A stretch of 64,000 bases of DNA from Anisodus tanguticus (Eukaryota; Streptophyta; Magnoliopsida; Solanales; Solanaceae): the NCBI GenBank assembly GCA_034509755.1, contig CM067541.1, positions 8,916,001 to 8,980,000 of the forward strand, written 5' to 3'. Position 1 is the first letter of the stretch. The number at the start of each line of letters is the position of its first letter. Positions 23,210-34,800 of this stretch are shown in pieces. The notes under the pieces were generated by a model, which was not told where the DNA came from, ran no database searches, and saw only the letters and a program-made list of their open reading frames with translations. The position numbers were made by a program, and so were the translations under genes.

Positions 23210-23436
23210 ATAAGAATTAGCAGTCTTCGCTAGTCCTATTATCCAATCACATTTGTTGTTATGAATGAGCTCTCCATCACCTCTTTTGAGATTGTTGCTA
23301 TTATATCTTGCATCAATGTTTGATTTATACCATCCTTTTGCAAATTTATCCCAGCAAGCATGAACATGCTTCATAGTATTTCTATCAGTTTCTTTACTAG
23401 TCAGGAGTTTATATTCAAGAGCGGCATTGATACATG
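23210..23436 (-). pseudogene. RNase H-like fragment, probably from a non-LTR (LINE) element
   Basis: The minus-strand frame reads WDKFAKGWYKSNIDARYNSN..., then GELIHNNKCDWIIGLAKT. It resembles the RNase H/RVT_3 start (P..GW.K.N.D......GG..RD..G.WI.G) of plant LINE-like reverse transcriptase proteins. It is short and isolated. It lies immediately after the LTR of the plus-strand element and before the minus-strand element. Confidence 0.5.
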
Positions 23437-23439
23437 TTA

Positions 23440-23545
23440 AGAGTCCCACATCGGATATGAAATGGGAACATGAACTCCTTATATGGACTTGGACAATCCT
23501 TACCCTACAAGCTAGCTTTTGGGATTGAGTTAGGCCCAAGATCTA
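23440..23545 (+). repeat. LTR-type fragment 'tgttaagagtcccacatcgg'
   Basis: Begins tgttaagagtcccacatcgg and contains 'actccttatatggacttgg' and 'ccctacaagctagcttttg'. The same blocks occur in reverse at 57590-57685. Probably a truncated LTR or TRIM. Confidence 0.5.
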
Positions 23546-23553
23546 TTCTTTAC

Positions 23554-23766
23554 TGAAGGAAGTTAATCACATGAGTTTATTTCATTCCAATGTAGTCATA
23601 CATATACAAGTGTATAAGACTATAATAATGGAAAATCTATCTAATCATACCCTAATTATGTGATACTAATTTACAATCATATTCTAATTACCCTAAATTA
23701 TGTGATACTAATAATTACAATTGATATGAGATGATTTTGGCTAATTATGGGCTAATTATCCTAACA
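23554..23766 (-). repeat. 3' LTR of the complete copia element
   Basis: 213 bp; on the minus strand it starts TGTTAGGATAATTAGCC and ends ...CTTCCTTCA. It is preceded on the minus strand by the purine-rich tract GACTGCGGGGGAC. It keeps the uninterrupted site where the other LTR carries a SINE fragment. Confidence 0.9.
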
Positions 23767-26700
23767 GTCCCCCGCAGTCTTAGCGGGAGGTTCTCGTATG
23801 ATGAGATTGTCCTTGAAATTATTAAATAGTATGCGTGGAAGACCTTTGGTGAAAATATTGGCAATCTGATATCGGAACGGTACATGGAGAACACGAACTT
23901 GTCCATGCACAACCTTTTCTCGGACAAATAATATATTCATTTATATGTATTTTGTGCGTTGATGCTGGACTGTATTACGGATAAGTATATCGCACTCACA
24001 TTATCACAATAGACCACAATTGCTTTTTCAATCGGATAATGGAGCTCTAAAAGGAGATTACGGAGTCAACATAATTCAGCAACCACATTGGCGACCCCTC
24101 GGTGTTCTACTTCAGCGCTTGACCAAGACAGCGTCGGCTGTCATTTTGACAATCATGAAATGAGGTTGTGTCCCAAAAATACACAATAACCCGATGTGGA
24201 ACGTCGGGTGTCCGGACAGCCACCCCAATCAGCATCTGTATAAGATGAAAGACTCACAATAGAGGACTTATGCAGATGCAATCCAAAATGGAGAGTACCT
24301 TTAACATACCGCATAATTCATTTGAGAGCCCCCATATGCTCTTCTTTTAGATCATGCATATGTAAACATACTTGCTGAACCGCATAAGAGATATTAGATC
24401 TCATGAAAGTAAGATAGTGCAATGCCCCTGCTAAGTCGCGGTTATGTGTTGGATCACTGTATAGAGTACCTATAGAGCTACTTAATTTTGCCTTTGTATC
24501 AACCGGTGTATATGACAATTTGCAGGATGACATACCGATTTTTTCAATGATCTCCTTGGCATATTTCTTTTGACTGAGGAATAGACCACCTGCATATTGA
24601 GTTACAGCAATTCCTAAAAAATAATTTAAAGAACCCATATCCTTCATTACAAATTCTGCTGCAAGGAGGGACATAATAGACTGGCGAAGTAATGTAGATG
24701 ATGTCGTGAGAATGATGTCATCTACATATAGAAGGATATATGTCATATCATTGCCCTTCTTATAAATGAACAAGGACTGATCGAACTTGTTGTGTAAGAA
24801 ACCCAGTGTGGATACAAACCTGTTATACCACACATGGGAGCCTGTTTCAAACCATAAAAAAAAATTCAACAGGCAAACATAATCCGAATGTGTAAGATCT
24901 CGGAAACCCAAAGACGTGTGCATGTAGATTGTCTCCTGAAGATGGTCATGTAAGAATGCATTTTTGACATCCAACTGACGAATGGACCAATATTTTGACA
25001 GTGTCAGGCTAAGAACGGTCTGATAGTTACCGACTTAACTACATGACATAATGTTTCACCACAATCCACGCCAACCTGTTGAGACCTGTCATCACCAACA
25101 AGATGAGCTTTGTATCTCGCAAAGGAGTCGTCGAAATTCTTTTTATGACAAAAAACCCACATAGACCTAATTATGTTCACATTAGATGGACGGGGCACTA
25201 ACTCCTATATCTTATTTTTAATAAGAGCATTAATTTCATCTAACATAACAGCTTTCCAATTAGGGTATGATAGGGCTGCTTTGGGATTTTTAGGAAGATG
25301 TGATGGTTGGACTGAAGATGTTAGGTTAAAATGACGCTTAGGTTAAAAAATCCCGTGCATGGCACGAGTTTCAATGGTCCGAGGTTGTGGATTTGGGTTG
25401 TTTAATAGGCTATTGAGCCTAGGGGAAGTCCTATCTTGGGTCAGAACTGATAGGTCACTTTCTGCTTGGTGGCTGGGCCGACTCGAGTCAATTGTGTGGG
25501 CCTGAGATGATGGTCATGGCTGTCGGATTATGGACACGGGTGAGGGAGCAGTGGGCTACCTTATTTGGGCCTGCAAGCCATGAGATGTGGAGTGGGCCGA
25601 GACCGATAGTAACGAGGCAATGGCCTCCTCACATTAGACTGGTCCAGTCCCATTTTGTGGTTGGGCCGAAATGGTGTGGGAGTATTTTGGGCTGGTCCCA
25701 TGATTTTGGCTATGTATGTGGTGATGTCAAATTAGATGCATTCCATCATCCAAAAAATTATATGAAGGTGGGGATGCCACATGAGATTTAGCAAACGGGA
25801 ATGTAGACTCATCAAAAACTACGTGACGAGAAATAAAAAATTTCCCGTTCGTCATATCATAACATTTATAATCCCTATGATTTTGTGGGTATTCCAAAAA
25901 CACACAAAGAGTGGAACGGGCCTGTAGTTTGTTAATGGTTGTAGACAGAAACAAAGGATAACACAAACACCCAAAAACTCTCAAATGTGTAAAAAAAAAA
26001 AAAGACGGGAGACGATGGTACAACATTTGTGTGGGTGATATGTTGGAGAGTAGTTTGCTAGGAAGAATATTTAAAAGATATGTGGCCATTTGGAGTGCAT
26101 GATGCTAAAATACTATTGGTGTGGACGAATGCACAAGAAGTGTACGAATTATATTATTAATCGTTCGAATTTTTCTTTCAGCTTTTCCATTTTGAGGTGA
26201 TGTATGTGGACATGAAAGACGCAAATACATCCCATTATGGTAACAAAAATCATTAAATTGGGCATTTATAAATTCCCTCTCATTGTCACACTGAAAACAT
26301 TTAATGGATTTGTCAAATTGGGTTTTGATAAAAGCACTAAATTGTTTAAAAACGGTGAAGACTTGCGATTTCTTCCCTAAGGGAAATGTCCACAGAAAAT
26401 TTGAATAATCATCCAAATAAGTATATAATATTTATGACTTGCATAACTCAAAACTAGGGATGTCCACAAATCACAATGCATAAGATCAAATGGCATAAGC
26501 GTATGCGAAGTAGATAACGAAAAAGGAAGTTTAACATGCTTCCCAATCACACAAGTCTGGAAAACATGAGAGTCCAAAAGTTTATTACAAGCAACAAAAT
26601 TATTTTTCCTAAGAGTATTGAACACCAGTGCTCCAAGTGTCCCAACCGATTATGTCATACGATAGGGGAAATAACTGCAAAGGTTGATGGTTTGTTCACT

Positions 26701-28171
26701 TGGTTGTTGGAGGTGGTAGTGATTGGATACAAGTCCCCCATGCTATTACATCTCATTAGTGATATCCCCGTCTGAAAATCCTTCACAAAAAATCCAAACG
26801 GATCAAAATTCACAGAAATATTATTGTCAATTGTAAAACGTCATACATATATCAAGTTTTTAATTAGTTTTGGTGCATGTAAGATGTTTTTCAAATATAA
26901 CGATAGGTGACGGGTGGAAGTTTACTTAACCAATACCACGAATTGAAATTTCCTGCCCACTGCCGACAATAATATTTTTATTACTGCTCATATTAAAATA
27001 AGATGAGAGATTACCTTGAGATGCCATCATGTGTGACGTAGCCCCTGTGTCCATGTACCATGAATCATCGGAACATCCAGATTCATGTTGTTCATGGCCT
27101 GTTCAATATCGGTGGGAACATAACTTGCGGAAGATAGCCCATGGGCTTCAAAAGCTTGTTGCGGACGAGAACCTAGAACTCCGGACTGTCGGTTTGAAGA
27201 TGATAGCCTGGCCCACGACGAAGTGGGGTATGGGCACGGAGGGGTAGCCCATTGTGGTGCCCAAGCCCACGGCAAGTACTGCCCCCACCGGACTGGGCTT
27301 GCGGCTGCCACTGGCTGGACCGCCACTGGCCCTGCTGTTGGTAGTTGTTGTTGCCGCCGACTGGTTGGCCGCCGCCCCTACCCCATCCTTTTCCGCCATT
27401 ATTTTTTCCTTTGTTGTTGTTACGATTTGACCCCTATTTTTTACCATTGTTGTTGTGATTTCTAGTTCTACCCGAACCAGAATTTTGTGTCACAAAATCC
27501 GTGGAATATGAGTTGGTGGAGACAAAGGTTGTTCCGGCGGTTGCTGCCCCGGAGGCTGTCTGCTTTGCCTGCGGGTTTCTTCGAGAATCAACCTCGAACG
27601 AGCCTCATAAAATGGAACAGATTACTTTGTTGAATGAACGTAGTAACTCCATCATACTGTTTATTCAACCCCGCAATTAATTGAAGAACCAAATGTTGAT
27701 TCGTCACCGGCACACCAACGTTGGAGAGTTGGTCGGCAAGCATTTTCAACTCTTGACAATAGGTGGAAACGTTTGAAAAATCATCAAACTTGACGTTGGT
27801 GAATTGGTTTTCAAGATATACCACCCTAGAAAGTTTATTATCCTGAAAAATATTTTGTAAACGCTCCCACACTTGTTGAGCCGTAGAGTTTGGTTCCAAA
27901 ATAGTATGCAAAAGATTGTTGGAGATGGTGCCGTAAATCCATTGAAGGACTATAGCATCTAAGCGAGACCATAATTTTTTTCAACACCAGTAGTGTCCGA
28001 TGAAGACTCAAAAGGGATGATATGGTCTATTACTTCGTATGATCGGCAATGGATTTTGAATAACTCCGCCCACGAGGAGTATTGCCCTTTTTCCATCTCA
28101 AGTGTAATGGAAATAAAGTTCTTGACGTTATTTAAGACAAGAGTAGGGTGAAATTATTTTTGTTCGGTCAT
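23767..28171 (-). pseudogene. Copia gag-pol polyprotein remnant
   Basis: Gag begins at ATG 28171-28169 (MTEQK), with a TAA a few codons later. The UBN2-type gag core is readable at 27911-27588 (WERLQNIFQDNKLSRVVYLE, FSNVSTYCQELKMLADQLSN). Zn-knuckle/protease linker material lies at about 27450-26900, pre-integrase and integrase at about 26870-26105 (MDDYSNFLWTFPLGKKSQ; SCPHTSPQNGKAERKIRTIN), reverse transcriptase at 25200-24318 (YVDDIILTTSS) and RNase H at about 24320-23770. In-frame stops and shifts occur in every domain, so the element is not autonomous now. Confidence 0.88.
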
Positions 28172-28394
28172 GGTTACCCAAAAAACAACCACAAGAAAAC
28201 AAGAAAGAAGTAGGGAGAAAGAAACCCAAATTCGGGTTTGGAAGAAGATGTGTCGGCTAGGGTTTACGGTGGATGTGTCGGCTTGTGGAACCCTAATTAG
28301 GTTTTAGAGTAGCCGAGTGGTTTAGGGTTTTGGGTTTTTCGAGATGAGAGGAGAAGTGGGCGGCCGGGTAGGGTAAGGAAAAAAATCAAATTTT

Positions 28395-28408
28395 GGCTCT
28401 TGATATCA
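28395..28408 (-). other. Primer-binding site, initiator Met-tRNA type
   Basis: On the minus strand, directly after the 5' LTR, the sequence is TGATATCAAGAGCC. It resembles the usual TGGTATCAGAGC complement of plant initiator tRNA-Met used by copia elements, with one substitution and one inserted base. Confidence 0.7.
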
Positions 28409-28673
28409 TGAATGAAGTTAATCCCATGAGTTTATTTCATTCCAATGTAGTCATTTATATACAAGTGTATAAGACTAATAATTGTGGTATTTCACTGGGT
28501 ATGTTGTTGTTGTTGTTGTTGTTGTTGTATAAGACTAATAATAATGAAAGACCTATCTAATCATACCCTAATTATGTTATACTAATTTACAATCATTCTC
28601 TAAATTATGTGATACTAATAATTACAATTGATATGAGATGATTTTGGCTAATTATGGGCTAATTATCCTAACA
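28409..28673 (-). repeat. 5' LTR of the complete copia element, with nested SINE fragment
   Basis: 265 bp; the same TG...CA ends as the partner LTR. It is longer because of the 44-bp SINE-tail insert plus its 16-bp target duplication at 28467-28542. Confidence 0.9.
28467..28542 (+). mobile_element. 44-bp SINE tail nested in the LTR, 16-bp target duplication
   Basis: The insert 28483-28526 is 'tgtggtatttcactgggtat' plus a (GTT)n run. It is flanked by copies of gtataagactaataat at 28467-28482 and 28527-28542. The partner LTR has one copy of this site. The SINE therefore arrived after the retrotransposon. Confidence 0.85.
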
Positions 28674-29127
28674 TTTACATACATGCAATGATTGACTAGT
28701 TTATTGTTATGATGGTTATGGTTTTGATATCCAACTTTCCGACTTACGCCAGACTATCTGAAGATAGTAGTCCCGGTCCCTCAGCACTACTACTAGTAAA
28801 TCACGGAATGTGTTTGAATGACCAGGGTTTGAGAACAGAGCAACTAATATCACCTATAAGGTCCTATCCCAGAAGAGAGCAAATTGCTCCCATCAGAGTT
28901 CGAATCCACACTGCAGGCCTCCAACTGGATTTTAAGTTCCCCTCCTTTGTCATTCAACTATGCCCGGTGGACCAGTGACTATCATTTCTAATATTATGGA
29001 CATCTGGATAAAGAGGACCAAAACTCTTGGGCAATAAGGCAGGTTTAAGATAGCATACCTTTTTTCTTAGCTTGTTCGTTCCATTTTTGTTACCTTGAAA
29101 GTTTGCCATATGAATGTCAATTTATGT

Positions 29128-29158
<31 letters not shown>

Positions 29159-29726
29159 AAATTGTCTCATTTTGAATAGTTCAGAAGTAAGTTTTATCTT
29201 TTCTCATCCAAATTATGAAAATCATTTGTAAGTAAGATATTTTTGAGCTACTTGACTATTACCAATGACATTTTTATGATAAAAATTTATATGAAGGACA
29301 ACAATAACATCATACTCAGTGTAATCTTATAAGTGGGTTTTGAAGAGAGTAATGTATATGTAATTCCTAGCTTTATCTTGTAAAGGTAGAGGTAATTTTC
29401 AATAAACTCTCAATTCGATTATCAAAATTAGGAAGAAAAGAAAATATAATAATGAAAAAATCATATAAAAATTAATAAAAGAAAGAATAGTAGCAATAAC
29501 AAATAAGTGAAACAAAAGAAACAACAAATAACCATAAAATCAAACAATAAGATAATAAGAGAGTTAGGGTCGTTTGATACGATATACTCTATTATTTTGT
29601 AGAAGGTATAAATTTATTCCAACTTATTCATCAAGTTTGAGATTATTTTATCACACGTTATAAATTAATTCAGAATTATAATCCGAGTTAATTAAGTATT
29701 TCCAATAGCCAAGGGAAAAAAAGAAA
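28674..29726. other. Upstream region of SYP61, no gene recognised
   Basis: Contains a (TA)n microsatellite at about 29130-29155 and a decayed TS-like SINE tail at 29295-29415 ('acaacaataacatcatactc', 'taaaggtagaggtaat'). It presumably includes the SYP61 promoter; no core element can be fixed with confidence. Confidence 0.5.
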
Positions 29727-29866
29727 AAAGAAAATCCTTTCTTTCGTCTTCGCATATTCACAGCAAAGTCCAAATCAAATTAGTGATCCCCATTTCTTCA
29801 ACTTTCAATCACTCCAAATCTGAGTTCTCTGCATCATCTCTCTATATCGATTTTGCTGACTTGGAG
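29727..29866 (+). other. Probable non-coding first exon (5' leader) of SYP61
   Basis: CT-rich, leader-like sequence ending CTTGGAG before GTAAGG, a strong donor. The first coding exon has an acceptor (TTCTACAG at 31809-31816) 9 bp before the ATG, which implies an upstream leader exon. The exon start is approximate. The intron between them is about 1.95 kb. Confidence 0.55.
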
Positions 29867-30099
29867 GTAAGGTATGAAATTACACTTTGTAGCTCTAGTT
29901 TTGGTTCGATTTAGGCCTTTTTGGTTTTGCGATTTTGCTATGCAATTTAGGCCTTTAGGATTTTTAAGATTTGCGATTAACTACAAAATTTTCTTTCATC
30001 TTTCCTGTTTTGGTTCTAATTTTGCACGAAATTTTGGGAAATGTGGCTGATTTCCTGCTTCACCTTACAACGGATCAAATAAATCATCTATTCTTTTTG

Positions 30100-30205
30100 T
30101 TGATAACCGTGGTGCGAGGTCCGCTTGCGCACACCTGGACTAGATACCTGCTAACTCTCTACCAAGGCCGATGGGAAGAAATCACCTATTTTTTGTCTGA
30201 TCAAA
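30100..30205 (-). mobile_element. Truncated tRNA-derived SINE, minus strand
   Basis: Sequence 'gataaccgtggtgcgaggtc', 'cacctggactagatacctgc' and 'gatgggaagaaatcaccta' is the complement of the 3' body seen in the plus-strand SINE at 33583-33800. It lies in the SYP61 leader intron. Confidence 0.65.
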
Positions 30206-31195
30206 CAAATTATCCATACGTGGCAACAAATACTTATGCTTGATCGTCACCTTGTTCAGCTGCTCATAGTCGATGTACACGCGCATAATTGATACATTAG
30301 GCCTAATGAAGCTCTTATCAAGCAAATCTTATATTTGTAACACCAGTTTGTTGAAGCCATAAGGTACGGGGAAATATTGAGAATAGAGATAGGATGTGTC
30401 CTTGATAAAGTACCAGTGTAGACTCAATCTCCCTAATGGGGAGGTTAGTTCAGTAGATCATATGGGAACACCTCCAGATAAGATACTACATATGACTGGA
30501 ACATTCGAGCATTGTACCCCCCCCCCTCTCGGGTGTCATTAACTGTAGCAATAAAGTCCAAGAAACCCTAACTAATCATCCTCTTCACCTTCGTGAAAGA
30601 TATGATCTTGTCCTATGTCAAGGCAACCATACCCTTCCATTGGACATGTGGTTTCCCCGGAACACCAAACCTCACAACCATGGCCTAGCTCTCAAGTCTT
30701 GCATGACATGATGTCAGCCAATCCATACCCATAATGACATCGAAGTCAACCATAGGCAATACAATCAAGTCAACTACGTTGTCTTTTCCATGTACTGAGA
30801 CCTCACGATCTCGGCAGACCTGATCCACAACAATAAACTCCCCATATTGGAGTCAGAACAATAAATGGCTCGCCTAAGAATTAGTAGGTCCAAGATCTAT
30901 AAGTGCAAATGACCCATGAGAACAAACTGTAAGAATACCTGTCAGTTGTCACCGCGGCATTTGATGCCTCAGCATACTGCCTGGCCATAGCATATATACG
31001 AGTTGGTTCCCCTTCACCTTAAGTACCCTGTACACCCTGACGCCACTAGCAACATGAGGAGCTCGCTAGCTAGTGCTTGAGTACCCCTTGTAGAACACTG
31101 TGGATGAGCTGTAGTCAGAGTTGTACTGTTGTTCCTCGATGAACCTGGTTGTACCCCTTTTGTATTTGAGGATTGTCAGAAGACCCTTTTTCGTT
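30175..31195 (-). mobile_element. Ty3/gypsy remnant in the SYP61 leader intron
   Basis: Minus-strand translation gives protease-like DFDVIMGMDWLTSCHARLES at about 30760-30700 and reverse-transcriptase start DLLDKSFIRPNVS, then VYIDYEQLNKVTIKHKYLLP, at about 30335-30205. The order protease then RT on one strand fits gypsy pol. Stops and gaps are frequent; no LTRs are found. 31000-31195 looks like the gag/protease linker. Confidence 0.7.
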
Positions 31196-31825
31196 CCAAA
31201 TATTTTTTTTAATTCTCAGATATTATGGATAAAATTTTCTAATTTGAGTAGAAATTTTTGAGTTCCTGGAAATACTGGTTTTGCCGAAAAGCCAACAATC
31301 ATATTCGGGAGCTTTGGAATGACAATCTGGAACTTTTATATCAATAATGACTACCATTACAAACCCTGAAGGGTAACATGGATTGTTAAAGTTGATTTAG
31401 TTGGGGTTCTTACGTTTCTCACTTCTCAGACGCGTTAGCTGGAGAAAGCGGGTTGTTTACCTTATTATCTTACTGTAGCTCTGTTAGCATATGCACATTT
31501 CCATTAGTTTTAGGATTTCAGGTTTAACCTGGACGAAATGTGTTCACCTTTAATAAACATATCATTCCGGTCGTGTATAATTGTATCTTTTTTGGAATTC
31601 ATCCTTCTGATAACTTCCATATTTTCTTGGAAGGCGTACTTGCTAAATTTGCTACTGATTCTCTCTGCGTCATAATACACTTTAAGCATGTTCAGATATA
31701 CTACTTTGCAATCTCAGGGCATAAGATATAGTTCTCCATCATCTTTCTCCTGATGCTTTTCATATGTATCATATTTGTTTTTAATTTTCTGATGTATCCA
31801 GTTAAATGTTCTACAGTTGGTGTAG

Positions 31826-34800
31826 ATGTCTTCAGCTCAAGATCCCTTTTATATTGTCAAGGAGGAAATTCAAGAATCTGTAAGTTCATCTACTTCTATC
31901 TAGTTATGTTCTAATAGTTTTGAAGTGAAGTAAATGTCATTCGTCTAGGATTTGCTTTTTTTATTAGTATGTTGTTCTTCTTGTATGGGAGATAGATACA
32001 GAAGGGGTTGATGGTGTTTTCTGTCATCTTTTCTCTCTCTCTCTCAACATTTTGAGGAGGGGTGGGCAATGTGTGTATGAGACAATGTAGAATTCTAGAC
32101 TAAGGATTAAAATAAAGTACTCCGATAACAGGTAAGTTTTATGGCATTGGCTATTCATTACTAATTGGTTATACCATTATGCCACCTTTTATTGGCTAAG
32201 AATTTCTTCATAGAGATCATAAAGATCACTTTTAGACACTCATTATCCATCATTGTGTCTTTCTATTGTATAGACTTACACATCCAGAGATTATGTTGAG
32301 ACTGTTGTTGCATATTACATATACAATTAACCATGGCTCTGTATTTCCGTTGCCTTTTTTTAAGTAAAAGAGTGGCCTTGATAGGTGTGTACAAGGTGAA
32401 TTAGACAAGTATCAGAGTATTGTCTAATATTGGAAAAGAACTAAAAAGACTTGAGCATCTAAGGGTATGGTTTAGTGATTAATTAAGGGGGATGGAAACC
32501 ATGGGAGATCAAGGTTCGAATGAGACAGAATAGTAGGTGTGTTCTTCCTATTTGTCTAAGCCTTGGTAGGCAGAGTTACTATCGAAACGTGCTGGTGGAA
32601 GGTAGCAGACTAGCAACTACCTAGTGGGATGGTCGAGGTGCGCAAGTTGGACCAAACACCACCATTATTAAAAATAATAAAGTAATAATAATAATAATAA
32701 CAACTAGACAATACCTGATAGAATACTCTACATGAGGAAAGTGGTTATCCTATTGAAATAGACCAAGAAGAGAAATTACAATCTCCATGTTGAAAAGTTG
32801 GGGTGTATTCATTCCATGCTGTTTAGTACTTCATGAAGTGCTTGATTTTAATCTCCTTTCAAAATATGAAAGGAATAAGAGAGCAGCTGGTTTTAGAAAG
32901 AAGGTAATCGCATATCGGAAAATAAAGTAGTCTTAGTTCTGAAGTTCTGAAGTTCAGGAACTAAAAAGTATGACAGGGGAAAATCTTAGTTGCAGGAACA
33001 CTAGTTGGAATAATGATCAGAATTTAGCCTCTACACGACTTATGCCCCCCCCCCCCCCTGCAGTACCTGATTCATCGACTTAAAGATCATAAGAAATGAG
33101 TCAGTTGCAGAAGAAATTAAGCACATTACTGCCATGAGCAAGGAAAATCAAGCGACATATCAATATATTTACCATTTGAATTTGGTTTTGTGCTTATACT
33201 GACATTCAAGTAGAGAATACATGAAAGAAGATATAGAAAGCTATTATTCTAAAAGTAAATTTATAGGAAGTTTACTATCACCTTAGGTCAGAGACTGAGT
33301 AACTTTGGGAGTATAACCGGACCCCCTTGATACCAGGAGAGCTACCAAAATTCAAACAGTTAGCTAAAAGCCTAAAACTGGATTCTGGCTTCAAAACTCT
33401 ACAGAACACTGTGATCCATAGTTTGAGGATATGCTTAGAGGATTCTTCTTAATCAAGTAATGCAATATTATTAATAGAAGCATCCAGCAGATGCAAATAG
33501 CTGAATAAAGACAGTATATACATAGAGGATTTTCAGACTGTCTAGTTCACCAACAAATGAGTGTCAAAGAACATGATTTGTAGCACTGAAAGGTGTGGTC
33601 TAGCGGTTAATGAAGTGGGAGGAGGAGCATGAGGCCTCAGGTTCAAATCCCTGAGGCAAAAAACACTAGGTGAATTCTTCCCATCTGCAATGGCAAACAG
33701 AGTTAACCGATACCTATGCTAGTGGGAGGTAGCAGGTATCCGGTGGAATAGTCGGAGCTACGTCCAAGTTGGAAAGGACACCATTGTCACTGGAAAAAAA
33801 CATGATTTTGTTAGTGCATGGCTCCTAAGTTGCACAGACTCTTCATTTTTGCTGGAGAACCTGTGTCAACATGGGTGCAGGATTCGTGTGGGATTCGGTC
33901 AATCCACATCAGATACTTTGACCAAAGTCCATGGACAAATTTGGTGGGGGGGTGGGTTGAGATTTTGATTTCTCAAAATAAAAGATAATACAGATTGAAG
34001 ACATGTGAAATGGCATACCTTCAATCCTTTTTAGCTTTTCCTCTTGGTCAATATTTGCTATTTATAAATGTTCTCTTTCTCATAGAAAAGAGGGATAATT
34101 TCTAAATTAATTATTAGCATGTTGATCTTTTTACAATTAATATGTAAGTTTGCCTCAGAATATCTCCCAAAATTTAGGAAATCTTTATAGCTCTATTTTT
34201 ATAATTTGAATTTTTTTAGCCCAATCCCACCCGGATCCATGATCCGTACCCCTGAATCTTAAAATTTAGATTTTGCTGAATCCGACCCTCGGATCCGCAT
34301 CAGTGTCGGATACCCGCACCCGAGTCTGAGCAACTTAGCATGGCTCTCAGACATCTCATGTTGACAAATATTCTTTATGTTAGCCTTCATCGATATGTAT
34401 ATAGAAAATTTTGGCATGGCTGCAAAATAATCCATGTGTTGCAAATCCTACAAAAATATGTGACGAGTGCATACACTTATACTCGGAATTAAATGACAGA
34501 ATCAATTTGGATGTGAGATGAATATTAGAAATTAAGTTGTAAAACATGTCTTTATATAGGAAGACTGTTACTCCATCTATTGGAGTCTGTCTATTTTTGT
34601 CTTTGTTGACAGAAGAATGCAAAGAATGTAATTATCCAACAAAAAAATAAATAAAGAATGCAAAGTAATTTCTGTTTGGTAAAGCTTTTGAGGTGTGTTC
34701 TGTGAGCAGGAAGGTCCTCATGTGTCATTGATCTGCATCTGGTTTGATTTGAGAAAATTATATTGGAGTTCGGCGATGTTAATTTTATTTCTCTTCGCAC

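Larger units (their letters stand above)
23549..28678 (-). mobile_element. Complete Ty1/copia retrotransposon, both LTRs, 5-bp target duplication
   Basis: The element at 23554-28673 (5.1 kb) is on the minus strand. LTRs are 23554-23766 (3') and 28409-28673 (5'), both with TG...CA ends. Perfect 5-bp target copies tttac lie at 23549-23553 and 28674-28678. A methionine-tRNA-like primer-binding site adjoins the 5' LTR. All domains are present in copia order (gag, protease, integrase, RT, RNase H) but are broken by stops and frameshifts. The LTRs differ by several substitutions, an indel and one nested SINE insert, so the insertion is not recent. Confidence 0.92.

Noticed and set aside
25492..25791. 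99-aa plus-strand frame with many W and G codons
   Set aside because: Antisense to the Pro-rich linker of the minus-strand copia element.
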